This document shows positions 1 to 10,425 of a stretch of DNA of 64,000 nucleotides, piece after piece. The position numbers were made by a program, and so were the translations under genes. Position 1 is the stretch's first letter; each line of letters opens with the position of its first letter. The notes beneath the pieces are model-generated. The model was given only the letters and a program-made list of their open reading frames with translations. It made no database searches and was not told the DNA's origin. The stretch comes from Hyperoodon ampullatus (Eukaryota > Chordata > Mammalia > Artiodactyla > Ziphiidae). Where the stretch lies: positions 62,001 to 126,000 of the forward strand of contig CATKHW010000554.1 in assembly GCA_949752795.1 (NCBI GenBank). The letters run 5' to 3'.

Positions 1-376
1 AAGAATTTCCCAGTTTTTTTGTTTTGTTTTTGAAATTCCTTTTTATAGTGGGTTTGAGCTGATTCTCGCTGCCATGTTTATGCCAGTCTAGACACACTTG
101 ATTCCCTTATGGAGACATATCAATACATAGGTTTTAAGATTCTTACTAGTCAGATATATTCCTCTGCGGGAAATATGGGGTTTTGAGTCCCTTTCACTGA
201 GGAAGGTGTAGGTCTTGTCTATTCCATAGTTGGATTTTGGAACGGTATCTGTGCTTATATCAAACTCTGGTTTTGTGCATCAGCCCACCTCTCCTTCCCC
301 CTTAAGCAGGCATAAGAGTGTTTTCTAAATGTGAGACACTGTTCTCTTTCCTAACTCAGTTCAAGTGTAGCCATGT

Positions 377-658
377 TTACAGGATCTTCATGAGTGATAT
401 CTTATGATAAGTTTCTTTTTCTGTGTGACTTATTTCACTTAGAATCATCGTACCTGGATCCACCCATTTTGCTGCTACTGGTCTTATGACATTGATTTCA
501 TGGCTGAGGGATATTCCATCGTACGTAAGTACCACAATTTTTTGAACCATTATTATATTTCCTGGGATATTTAAGGTGTACCCAAGTTGGGGTCCTTGTA
601 AGCAGTGCAGCCCTAAATTTTGGGGTGGCTCTGTCTTATTGAGTTTCAGTTTTCCCAA
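377..658 (-). pseudogene. L1 ORF2 C-terminal relic, 93-codon frame (archetype, unit 1)
   Basis: This minus-strand frame ends with a stretch reading ILSEISHTEKETYHKISL, close to the C-terminal end of mammalian L1 ORF2, preceded by a W-V-D triplet matching the usual W-M-D. Upstream the ancestral frame is lost: the nucleotide sequence over the conserved ATGGAATA site is L1-like but is read in a different frame. ORF2 normally exceeds 1,200 residues and no endonuclease or reverse transcriptase domain is present, so this is a dead fragment. The frame stays open in most units because the array is homogenised, not because a protein is selected. Coordinates in other units are given in their entries. 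Confidence 0.8.
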
Positions 659-905
659 GGTATATTCCCTAGACTGGAAGTGCCCTTGGCTCTGTAGCTC
701 TGTTCTTTACTTGTTTTAGGGAACACAATGCACTCCTCCAGAGAGGCAGTTGGCAATTTACATCCCGCCCATCAGCATAACAAGGCTCCCTGTTCTCCAG
801 GGCCTGTCTTGCCTTTCTGGTTTTTACACATTTTGTGGATGTCCCTTTTGACCGGTGGGAAGTGATACTTCTTTGTAGTGCAGATTTGCATTGCCCGCTT
901 GCTTG

Positions 906-979
906 CTTGGCCAAAAAGGGCGTATGCGTTTTCTCCTGAATATATTCAGGAGAAAACGCATACGCCCTTTTTGGCCAAG
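906..979. repeat. 74-bp palindrome, unit 1 (perfect)
   Basis: Two 37-bp arms meet at GAATATATTC with no spacer, running from CTTGGCC to GGCCAAG. Every base pairs. The next flanking bases (G and T) do not pair, so the symmetry ends sharply. It is preceded by three GCTT steps (about 898-909). Able in principle to form a cruciform or hairpin. Confidence 0.97.
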
Positions 980-1239
980 TACATCATTGTCGAAGTTGTG
1001 CCCCTCTTCCTGTGCTTTAAAGGCGATTCCAACGTACCTCTTGAAATCTGTTTCCTGCTATTCTGCCTCGCTTTCAAGTCTGCCTCGTTGCCTTCCCTCA
1101 ACAGATTTTTGGACGATACTTGTCCATTATTACTTGGCCAGTTTGTGAATTGCTGTGCCCCTGAGCTCCATTTTTCAACTCGTTTTTTGTTAGCTGACCG
1201 CAAGTCCAAAATTTTGGTTCAGGACCTATGCTGGTTCTC

Positions 1240-1738
1240 GGTTGGGGGCTGAGACTTTGGTTAATTCTTCTTCCTGCCGGAAGTTAGAGTGATATGTGCC
1301 CGTCCAAATATCTAACAGCTACTCTCTCATTGGTTCTCCCTCTTCCCTTTCATCCTCTGCCAAATTGGCAACCTGTGTGAAACAGGAGGTTAAAGGGGCT
1401 GTCTCTCCAAGTTGGGAGGTTGATAGTAAAGCAGATGGAAAGTCAAACCGGAGCACCAGGAGAGGGACTATTCGTTGAGTTTTAGAAACCTTTCATATTC
1501 ACAGTGGGTCCGTTCTCTAGGTTTCCCGTACATGTTATAGCTGTAGTAATATTCCCTTCAACCTGGAGAGTTGGGACCCATGGAATGGGTGCCATGCATT
1601 ATTGCTTTAAAGGGTCTGCATTTGCTCACCCAATCTCACCAATCGTCTCAGTCCCAAGTGTCCCTCCTTATGCCCCATCCAGCTGTCGTTGTAGATAGGG
1701 TCATTCCAGGTTTCATCAGAGACCCTGTAGGAATTGTA
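1240..1738. other. Non-L1 part of the monomer, origin unassigned (archetype, unit 1)
   Basis: From about base 1,240 to the next T-rich tract I see no L1 similarity and recognise no other transposon. It includes CTCATTGGTTCTCCCTC (an inverted CCAAT-type motif near 1,327), a purine-rich stretch around 1,385-1,470, and GGGACCCATGGAATGGGTGC near 1,574. It may be genomic DNA that flanked the founding L1 insertion and was amplified with it, or a more diverged element. Short open frames here recur in every unit but show no protein-like features. The same segment closes every unit except the truncated last one. Confidence 0.6.
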
Positions 1739-3475
1739 AAGAATTTCCCAGTTTTTTTGTTTTGTTTTTGAAATTCCTTTTTATAGTGTGTTTGAGCTGA
1801 TTCTCGCTGCCATGTTTATGCCAGTCTAGACACACTTGATTCCCTTACGGAGACATATCAATACATAGGTTTTAAGATTATTACTAGTCAGATATATTCC
1901 TCTGCGGGAAATATGGGGTTTTCAGTCCCTTTCACTGAGGAAGGTGTAGGTCTTGTCTATTCCATAGTTGGTTTTTGGAACGGTACCTGTGCTTATATCA
2001 AACTCTGGTTTTATGCATAACCCCACCTCTCCTTCCCCCTTAAGCAGGCATAAGAGTGTTTTCTAAATGTGAGACACTGTTCTCTTTCTTAACTCAGTTC
2101 AAGTGTAGCCATGTTTACAGGATCTTCATAAGTGATATCTTATGATAAGTTTCTTTTTCTGTGTGACTTATTTCACTTAGAATCAACGTACCTGAATCCA
2201 CCCATTTTGCTGCTACTGGTCTTATGACATTGATTTCATGGCTGAGGGATATTCCATCGTACGTAAGTACCACAATTTTTTGAACCGTTTTTATATTTCC
2301 TGGGATATTTAAGGTGTACCCAAGTTGAGGTCCTTGTAAGCAGTGCAGCCCTAAATTTTGGGGTGGCTCTGTCTTATTGATTTTCAGTTTTCCCAAGTTA
2401 TATTCCCTAGACTGGAAATGCCCTTGGCTCTGCAGCTCTGTTCTTTACTTGTTTGAGGGAACACAATGCACTCCTCCAGAGAGGCAGTTGGCAATTTACA
2501 TCCCGCCCATCAGCATAACAAGGCTCCCTGTTCTCCAGGGCCTGTCTTGCCTTTCTGGTTTTTACACATTTTGTGGATGTCCCTTTTGACCGGTGGGAAG
2601 TGATACTTCTTTGTAGTGCAGATTTGCATTGCCCGTTTGCTTGCTTGGCCAAATAGGGCGTATGCGTTTTCTCCTGAATATATTCAGGAGAAAACGCATA
2701 CGCCCTTTTTGGCCAAGTGCATCATTGTCGAAGTTGTGCCCCTCTTCCTGTGATTTAAAGGTGATTCCAACGTACCTCTTGAAATCTGTTTCCTGCTATT
2801 CTGCCTCGCTTTCAAGTCCACCTCGTTGCCTTCCCTCAACAGATTTTTGAACGATAGATGTCCTTTATTACTCGGCCCGTTTGTGAATTGCTGTGCCCCT
2901 GAGCTCCATTTTTCAACTCGTTTTTGGTGAGCTGACCGCAAGTCCAAAATTTTGGTTCAGGACCTATACTGGTTCCCGGTGGGTGGCTGAGACTTTGGTT
3001 AATTCTTCTTCCTGTGGGAAATTACAGTGATATGTGCCCGTCCAAATGCCTAACAGCTACTCTCTCATTGGTTCTCCCTCTTCCCTTTCATCCTCTGCCA
3101 AATAGGCAACCTGTGTGAACCAGGAGGTTAAAGGGGATGTCTCTCCAAGTTGGGAGGTTGATAGTAAAGCAGATGGAAGTCAAACCGGAGCACCAGGAGA
3201 GGGACTATTCGTTGAGGTTTAGAAACATTTCGTATTCACAGTGTGTCCGTTCTCTAGGTTTCTCATACATGTTATAGCTGTAGTAATATTCCCTTCAACC
3301 TGGAGAGTTGGGACCCATGGAATGGGTGCCAGGCGTTTGTGCTTTAAAGGGTCTGCATTTGCTCACCCAATCTCACCAATCGTCTCAGTCCCAAGTGTCC
3401 CTCCTTATGCCACATCCAGCTGTCATTGTAGATAGGGTCATTCCAGGTTTCATCAGAGACCCTGAAGGAATTGTA
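1739..3475 (+). repeat. Satellite unit 2
   Basis: 1,737 bp. ORF2 relic open at 2115-2396. The end carries CCAGGCGTTTGTGC (near 3,330), a marker shared with the ends of units 9 and 10, which marks the left edge of the block also seen at 15.4 kb. Confidence 0.95.
2644..2717. repeat. Palindrome, unit 2
   Basis: 74 bp with one mismatch: an A to T change in the left arm A-run (CCAAATAGGG). Confidence 0.95.
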
Positions 3476-5214
3476 AAGAATTTCCCAGTTTTTTTGTTTT
3501 GTTTTTGAAATTCCTTTTTATAGTGGGTTTGAGCTGATTCTCGCTGCCATGTTTATGCAAGTCTAGACACACTTGATTCCGTAACGGAGACATATCAATA
3601 CATAGGTTTTAAGATTCTTACTACTCAGGTATATTCCTCTGCGGGAAATATGGTGTTTTGAGTCCCTTTCACTGAGGAAGGTGTAGGTCTTTTCTATTCC
3701 ATAGTTGGTTTTTGGAACGGTACCTGTGCTTATATCAAACTCTGGTTTTATGCATCACCCCACCTCTCCTTCCCCCTTAAGCAGGCATAAGAGTGTTTTC
3801 TAAATGTGAGACACTGTTCTCTTTCCTAACTCAGTTCAAGTGTAGCCATGTTTACAGGATCTTCATAAGTGATATCTTATGATAAGTTTCTTTTTCTCTG
3901 TGACTTATTTCACTTAGAATCATCGTAGCTGAATCCACCCATTTTGCTGCTACTGGTCTTATGACATTGATTTCATGGTTGAGGGATATTCCATCGTACA
4001 TAAGTACCACAATTTTTTGAACCATTTTTATATTTCCTGGGATATTTAAGGTGTACACAAGTTGAGGTCCTTGTAAGCAGTGCAGCCCTAAATTTTGGGG
4101 TGGCTCTGTCTTATTGATTTCCAGTTTTCCCAAGGCATATTCCCTAGACTGGAAGTGCCCTTGGCTCTGTAGCTCTGTTGTTTACTTGTTTTAGGGAACA
4201 CAATGCACTCCTCCAGAGAGGCAGTTGGCAATTTACATCCCGCCCATCAGCATAGCAAGGCTCCCTGTTCTCCAGGGCCTGTCTTGCCTTTCTGGTTTTT
4301 ACACATTTTGTGGATGTCCCTTTTGACCGCTGGGAAGCGATACTCCTTTTTAGTGCAGATTTGCATTGCCCGCTTGCTTGCTTGGCCAAAAAGGGCGTAT
4401 GCGTTTTCTCCTGGATATATTCAGGAGGAAATGCATATATCCTTTTTGGCCAAGTGCATCATTGTCGAAGTTGGGCCCCTCTTCCTGTGCTTTAAAGGCG
4501 ATTCCAACGTACCTGTTGAAATCTTTTTCCTGCTATCCTGCCTCGCTTTCAAGTCCGCCTCGCTGCCTTCCCTCAACAGATTTTTGGACGATAGTTGTCC
4601 TTTATTACTCGGCCAGTTTGTGAATTGCTGTGCCCCTGAGCTCCATTTTTCAACTCGTTTTTGGTGAACTGACCGCAAGTCCAAAATTTTGGTTCAGGAC
4701 CTACACTGGTTCCCGGTGGGTGGCTGAGACTTTGGTTAATTCTTCTTCCTGCCGGGAAATTACAGTGATATGTGCCCGTCCAAATGCCTAACAGCTACTC
4801 TCTCATTGGTTCTCCCTATTCCCTTTAATCCTCTGCCATATTGGCAACCTGTGCGAACCAGGAGGTTAAAGGGGCTGTCTCTCCAAGTTGGGAGATTGAT
4901 AGTAAAGCAGATGGAAAGTCAAACCGGAGCACCAGGAGAGGGACTATTTGTTGAGTTTTAGAAATCTTTCGTATTCACAGTGTGTCCGTTCTCTAGGTTT
5001 TCCGTACATGTTATAACTGTAGTAATATTCCCTTCAACCTGGAGAGTTGGTACCCATGGAATGGGTGCCATGCATTATTGCTTTAAAGGGTCTGCATTTG
5101 CTCACCCAAACTCACCAATCCTCTCAGTCCCAAGTGTCCAGCCTTATGCCATATCCAGCTCTCGTTGTAGATAGGGTCATTCCAGGTTTCATCAGATACC
5201 CTGAAGGAATTGTA
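3476..5214 (+). repeat. Satellite unit 3 (subfamily 3/10/11)
   Basis: 1,739 bp. Relic open at 3852-4133. Shares GTAACGGAG, CAGGTATATTCC, GGTGTACACAAG, GACCGCTGGGAAGCGATAC and the eroded palindrome with units 10 and 11. Its first half matches unit 10 and its last third (CTTTAATCCTCTGCCATATT, CACCCAAACTCACC) matches unit 11. Confidence 0.95.
4381..4454. repeat. Eroded palindrome, unit 3
   Basis: 74 bp with about six mismatched pairs. The centre reads GGATATATTC and the right arm GGAGGAAATGCATATATCC. Confidence 0.9.
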
Positions 5215-6949
5215 AAGAATTTCCCAGTTTTTTTGTTTTGTTTTTGAAATTCCTTTTTGTAGTGGGTTTGAGCTGATTCTCGCTGCCATGTTTATGCCAG
5301 TCTAGACACACTTGATTCCCTTACGGAGACATATCAATACATAGGTTTTAAGATTCTTACTAGTCAGATATATTCCACTGCGGGAAATATGGGATTTTGA
5401 GTCCCTTTCACTGAGGAAGGTGTAGGTCTTGTCTATTCCATAGTAGGATTTTGGAACGGTACCTGTGCTTATATCAAACTCTGGTTTTATGCATCACCCC
5501 ACCTCTCCTTCCCCCTTAAGCAGGCATAAGAGTGTTTTCTAAATGTGAGACACTGTTCTCTTTCCTAACTCAGTTCAAGTGTAGCCATGTTTACAGGATC
5601 TTCATAAGTGATATCTTATGATAAGTTTCTTTTTCTCTGTGACTTATTTCACTTAGAATCATCGTACCTGAATCCACCCATTTTGCTGCTACTGGTCTTA
5701 TGACATTGATTTCATGGCTGAGGGATATTCCATCGTATGTAAGTACCACAATTTTTTGAACCATTTTTATATTTCCTGGGATATTTAAGGTGTACCCAAG
5801 TTGAGGTCCTTGTAAGCAGTGCAGCCCTAAATTTTGGGGTGGCTCTTATTGATTTTCAGTTTTCCCAAGGTATATTCCCTAGACTGGAAGTGCCCTTGGC
5901 TCTGTAGCTCTGTTGTTTACTTGTTTTAGGGAACACAATGCACTCCTCCAGAGAGGCAGTTGGCAATTTACATCCCGCCCATCAGCATAAAAAAGCTCCC
6001 TGTTCTCCAGGGCCTGTCTTGCCTTTCTGGTTTTTACACATTTTGTAGATGTCCCTTTTGACCGGTGGGAAGTGATACTTCTTTGTAGTGCAGATTTGCA
6101 TTGCCCGCTTGCTTGCTTGGCCAAAAAGGGCGTATGCGTTTTCTCCTGAATATATTCAGGAGAAAACGCATACGCCCTTTTTGGCCAAGTGCATCATGGT
6201 CGAAGTTGTGCCCCTCTTCCTGTGCTTTAAAGGCGATTCCAACGTACCTCTTGAAATCTGTTTCCTGCTATTCTGCCTCGCTTTCAAGTCCACCTCGTTG
6301 CCTTCCCTCAACAGATTTTTGGACGATAGTTGTCCTTTATTACTCGGCCATTTTGTGAATTGCTGTGCCCTTGAGCACCATTTTTCAACTCGTTTTTGGT
6401 GAGCTGACCGCAGGTCCAAAATTTTGGTTCAGTACCTATGCTGGTTCCCGGTGGGTGGCTGAGACTTTGGTTAATTCTTCTTCGTGCCCGGAAGTTAGAG
6501 TGATATTTGCCCGTCCAAATGCCTAACAGCTACTCTCTCATTGGTTCTCCCTCTTCCCTTTCATCCTCTGCCAAATTGGCAACCTGTGCGAACCAGGAGG
6601 TTAAAGGGGCTGTCTCTCCAAGTTGGGAGGTTGATAGTAAAGCAGATGGAAACTCAAACCGGAGCAACAGGAGAGGGACTATTCGTTGAGTTTTAGAAAC
6701 CTTTCGTATTCACAGTGTGTCCGTTCTCTAGGTTTCCCGTACATGTTATAACTTTAGTAATATTCCCTTCAACCTGGATAGTTGGGACCCATGGAATGGG
6801 TGCCATGCATTTTTGCTTTAAAGGGTCTTCATTTGCTCACCCAATCTCACCAATCCTCTCAGTCCCAAGTGTGCAACCTTATGCCACATCCACCTGTCAT
6901 TGTAGATAGGGTCATTCCAGGTTTCATCAGAGACCCTGAAGGAATTGTA
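5215..6949 (+). repeat. Satellite unit 4
   Basis: 1,735 bp. A 4-bp loss near 5,846 (GGCTCTTATTG where others have GGCTCTGTCTTATTG) breaks the ORF2 relic. The start (CCTTTTTGTAGTGGG) matches the start of unit 12. The second half carries TTCGTGCCCGGAAGTT and ATATTTGCCC, shared with units 5 and 7. Confidence 0.95.
6116..6189. repeat. Palindrome, unit 4 (perfect)
   Basis: All 37 pairs match, and the sequence equals the unit 1 version. Confidence 0.97.
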
Positions 6950-8687
6950 AAGAATTTCCCAGTTTTTTTGTTTTGTTTTTGAAATTCCTGTTTATAGTGG
7001 GTTTGAGCTGATTCTCGCTGCCATGTTTATGTTCGTCTAGACACACTTGATTCCCTTACGGAGACATATCAATACATAGGTTGTAAGATTTTTACTAGTC
7101 AGATATATTCCTATGCGGGAAATATGGGGTTTTGAGTCCCTTTCACTGAGGAAGGTGTAGGTCTTGTCTATTCTATAGTTGGTTTTTGGAACGGTACCTG
7201 TGCTTATATCAAACTCTGGTTTTATGCATCACCCCACCTCTCCTTCCCCCTTAAGCAGGCATAAGAGTGTTTTCTAAATGTGAGACACTGTTCTCTTTCC
7301 TAACTCAGTTCAAGTGTAGCCATGTTTACAGGATCTTCATAAGTGATATCTTATGATAAGTTTCTTTTTCTGTGTGACTTATTTCACTTAGAATCATCGT
7401 ACCTGAATCCACCCATTTTGCTGCTACTGGTCTTATGACATTGATTTCATGGCTGAGGGATATTCCATCGTACGTATGTACCACAATTTTTTGAACCATT
7501 TTTATATTTCCTGGGATATTTAAGGTGTACCCAAGTTGAGGTCCTTGTAAGCAGTGCAGCCCTAAATTTTGGGGTGGCTCTGTCTTATTGATTTCCAGTT
7601 TTCCCAAGGTATATTCCCTAGACTGGAAGTTCCCTTGGCTCTGTAGCTCTGTTGTTTACTTGTTTTAGGGAACACAATGCACTCCTCCAGAGAGGCAGTT
7701 GGAAATTTACATCCCGCCCATCAGCATAACAAGGCTCCCTGTTCTCCAGGGCCTGTCTTGCCTTTCTGGTTTTTACACATTTTGTGGATGTCCCTTTTGA
7801 CCGGTGGGAAGTGATACTTCTTTGTAGTGCAGATTTGCATTGCCCGCTTGCTTGCTTGGCCAAAAAGGGCGTATGCGTTTTGTCCTGAATATATTCAGGA
7901 GAAAACGCATACGCCCTTTTTGGCCAAGTGCATCATTGTCGAAGTTGTGCCCCTCTCCCTGTGCTTTAAAGGCGATTCCAACGTACCTCTTGAAATCTGT
8001 TTCCTGCTATTCTGACTCGCATTCAAGTCCGCGTCGTTGCCTTCCCTCAACAGATTTTTGGACGATAGTTGTCCTTTTTTACTTGGCCAGTTTGTGAGTT
8101 GCTGTGCCCCTGATCTCCATTATTCAACTCGTGTTTGGTGAGCTGACCGCAGGTCCAAAATTTTGGTTCAGTACCTATGCTGGTTCCCGGTGGGTAGCTG
8201 AGACTTTGGTTAATTCTTCTTCGTGCCCGGAAGTTAGGGTGATATTTGCCCGTCCAAATGCCTAACAGCTACTCTCTCATTGGATCTCCCTCTTCCCTTT
8301 CATCCTCTGCCAAATTGGCAACCTGTGCGAACCAGGAGGTTAAAGGGGCTGTCTCTCCAAGTTGGAGGTTGATAGTAAAGCAGATGGAAAGTCAAACCGG
8401 AGCACCAGGAGAGGGACTATTCTTTGAGTTTTAGAAACCTTTCGTATTCACAGTGTGTCCGTTCTCTAGGTTTCCCGTACATGTTATAACTTTAGTAATA
8501 TTCCCTTCAACCTGGAGAGTTGGGACCCATGGAATGGGTGCCATGCATTATTGCTTTAAAGGGTCTGCATTTGCTCACCCAATCTCACCAATCCTCTCAG
8601 TCCCAAGTTTCCAGCCTTATGCTTCATCCAGCTGTCGTTGTTCATAAGGTCATTCCAGGTTTCATCAGAGACCCTGAAGGAATTGTA
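6950..8687 (+). repeat. Satellite unit 5 (dimer, first member)
   Basis: 1,738 bp. Relic open at 7326-7607. Markers GGAAGTTCCCTTGG, CTCTCCCTGTGC, GTCCGCGTCGTT and CGTTGTTCATA are shared with unit 7. A one-base loss gives AAGTTGGAGGTTG near 8,362. The first ~500 bp carries private changes (GTTCGTCTAG, CCTATGCGGG). Confidence 0.95.
7855..7928. repeat. Palindrome, unit 5
   Basis: 74 bp with one mismatch: C to G in the left arm (TTTTGTCC). Confidence 0.95.
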
Positions 8688-10425
8688 AAGAATTTCCCAG
8701 TTTTTTTGTTTTGTTTTTGAAATTCCTTTTTATAGTGAGTTTGAGCTGATTCTCGCTGCCATGTTTATGCCACTCTAGACACACTTGATTCCCTTACGGA
8801 GACATATCAATACATAGGTTTTAAGATTCTTACTAGTCAGATATATTCCTCTGCGCGAAATATGAGGTTTTGAGTCCCTTTCACTGAGGAAGGTGTAGGT
8901 CTTGTCTATTCCATAGTTGGTTTTTGGAACGGTAACTGTGCTTGTATCAAACTCTGGTTTTATGCATCACCCCACCTCTCCTTCCCCCTTAAGCAGGTAT
9001 AAGAGTGTTTTCTAAATGTGAGACACTGTTCTCTTTCCTAACTCAGTTCAAGTGTAGCCATGTTTACAGAATCTTCATAAGTGATATCTTATGATAAGTT
9101 TCTTTTTCTCTGTGACTTATTTCACTTAGAATCATCGTACCTGAATCCACCCATTTTGCTGCTACTGGTCTTATGACATTGATTTCATGGCTGAGGGATA
9201 TTCCATCGTACGTAAGTACTACAATTTTTTGAACCATTTTTATATTTCCTGGGATATTTAAGGTGTACCTAAGTTGAGGTCCTTGTAAGCAGTGCAGACC
9301 TAAATTTTGGGGTGGCTCTGTCTTATTGATTTTCAGTTTTCCCAAGGTATATTCCCTAGACTGGAAGTGCCCTTGGCTCTGTAGCTCTGTTGTTTACTTG
9401 TTTTAGGGAACACAATGTACTCCTCCAGAGAGGCAGTTGGCAATTTACTTCCGGCCCATCAGCATAACAAGGCTCCCTGTTCTCCAGGGCCTGTCTTGCC
9501 TTTCTGGTTTTTACACATTTTGTGGATGTCCCTTTTGACCGGTCGGAAGTGATACTTCTTTGTAGTGCAGATTTGCATTGCCCGCTTGCTTGCTTGGCCA
9601 AAAAATGCATATGCGTTTTCTCCTGAATATATTCAGGAGAAAAAGCATATGCCCTTTTGGCCAAGTGCATCATTGTCGAAGTTGTGCCACTCTTCCTGTG
9701 CTTTAAAGGTGATTCCAACGTACCTCTTGAAATCTGTTTCCTGCTATTCTGCCTCGCTTTCAAGTCCGCCTCGTTGCCTTCCCTCAACTGATTTTTGGAT
9801 GATAGTTGTCCTTTATTACTCGGCCAGTTTGTGAATTGCTGTGCCCCTGAGCTCCATTTTTCAACTCGTTTTTGGTGAGCTGACCGCAAGTCCAAAATTT
9901 TGGTTCAGGACCTATACTGGTTGCCGGTGGGTGGCTGAGACTTTGGTTAATTCTTCTTCCTGCCGGGAAATTAAAGTGATATGTGCCCGTCCAAATGCCT
10001 AACAGCTACTCTCTCATTGGTTCTCCCTCTTCCCTTTCATCCTCTGGCAAATTGGCAACCTGTGCGAACCAGGAGCTTAAAGGGGCTTTCTCTCCAAGTT
10101 GGGAGGTTGATAGTAAAGCACATGGAAAGTCAAACTGGAGCAAAAGGAGAGGGACTATTCGTTGAGATTTAGAAACCTTTCGTATTCACAGTGGGTCTGT
10201 TCTCTAGGTTTCCCGTACATGTTATAGCTGTAGTAATATTCCCTTCAACCTGGAGAGTTGGGACCCATGGAATGGGTGCCATGAGTTATTGCTTTAAAGG
10301 GTCTGCATTTGCTCACCCAATCTCACCAATCCTCTCAGTCCCAAGTGTCCCTCCTTATGCCACCTCCAGCTGTCGTTGTAGAACGGTTCATTCCAGGGTT
10401 CATCAGAGACCCTGAAGGAATTGTA
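8688..10425 (+). repeat. Satellite unit 6 (dimer, second member)
   Basis: 1,738 bp. Relic open at 9064-9345. Matches unit 8 across nearly its full length, including GCGCGAAATATG, GGTAACTGTGCTTG, ACTTCCGGCCC, CCTCTGGCAAATTGG and GTAGAACGGTTC. One base lost in the palindrome joins two minus-strand frames into a spurious 179-codon frame at 9356-9895. Confidence 0.95.
9593..9665. repeat. Palindrome, unit 6
   Basis: 73 bp; the right arm has four T where the standard has five. Both arms read GCATAT where the standard has GCGTAT/ATACGC. Extra left-arm changes (AAAAAATGC) weaken the base of the stem. Confidence 0.92.

Larger units (their letters stand above)
11..1240 (-). mobile_element. Antisense, 5'-truncated LINE-1 fragment (archetype, unit 1)
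   Basis: Read on the minus strand this is the 3' end of an ancient L1. Seen in the sequence: a T-rich run at 17-35 (reversed A tail); a C-rich stretch at 287-305 followed by GCATAAG and TGTTTTCTAAATGTGAGACA, like the cetartiodactyl L1 3' UTR; ATAAGT/GATAT and TTATTTCACTTAGAATCAT near 395-446; ATGGCTGAGGGATATTCCAT near 500-520; GACCGGTGGGAAGTGATAC near 849-868; and GATTTGCATT near 883-892. Beyond the palindrome, resemblance to antisense ORF2 continues to about 1,240. Divergence is heavy, with many substitutions and indels, so this is an old copy. The same segment recurs about 10-1,240 bp after the start of every unit. A consensus-based repeat search would settle the subfamily and both ends. 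Confidence 0.85.
1..1738 (+). repeat. Satellite unit 1
   Basis: 1,738 bp. The window starts at the point I use as the unit boundary, so the array certainly continues to the left. ORF2 relic open at 377-658. Private changes include a guanine-rich variant after the palindrome (GGTTGGGGGC near 1,241) and CTGTAGGAATTG at the end. Perfect palindrome. Confidence 0.95.

Noticed and set aside
906..979. Palindrome as a transcription terminator, or as terminal inverted repeats of a DNA transposon
   Set aside because: The arms are adjacent with no internal element and no target duplication, and the context is eukaryotic satellite. It is better described as a spacer-free dyad of unknown role.
906..979. 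Palindrome as a microRNA-type hairpin gene
   Set aside because: The arms are perfectly paired with only a few bases available for a loop and there is no evidence of transcription. I left it as a structural repeat.
1230..1310. Target-site duplication flanking the founding L1
   Set aside because: I compared the sequence near the T-tract (AAGAATTTCCC) with the region near 1,240-1,310 and found no convincing direct repeat; it may have decayed.
1320..1345. Inverted CCAAT box (CTCATTGGTTC) as a promoter
   Set aside because: A single short motif with no TATA, initiator or transcript evidence; I mention it only as content of the unassigned segment.
4203..4667. 154-codon plus-strand frames in units 3, 10 and 11
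   Set aside because: They run antisense to the L1 relic and through the palindrome, appear only where subfamily substitutions remove stops, and look like low-complexity translated satellite.
9356..9895. 179-codon minus-strand frames recurring in units 6, 8, 15, 17, 18, 20, 21 and 23 as possible genes
   Set aside because: They arise because a one-base loss in the palindrome joins two short frames. The protein would read across both arms of an inverted repeat, has no recognisable domain, and is absent from units without the indel.
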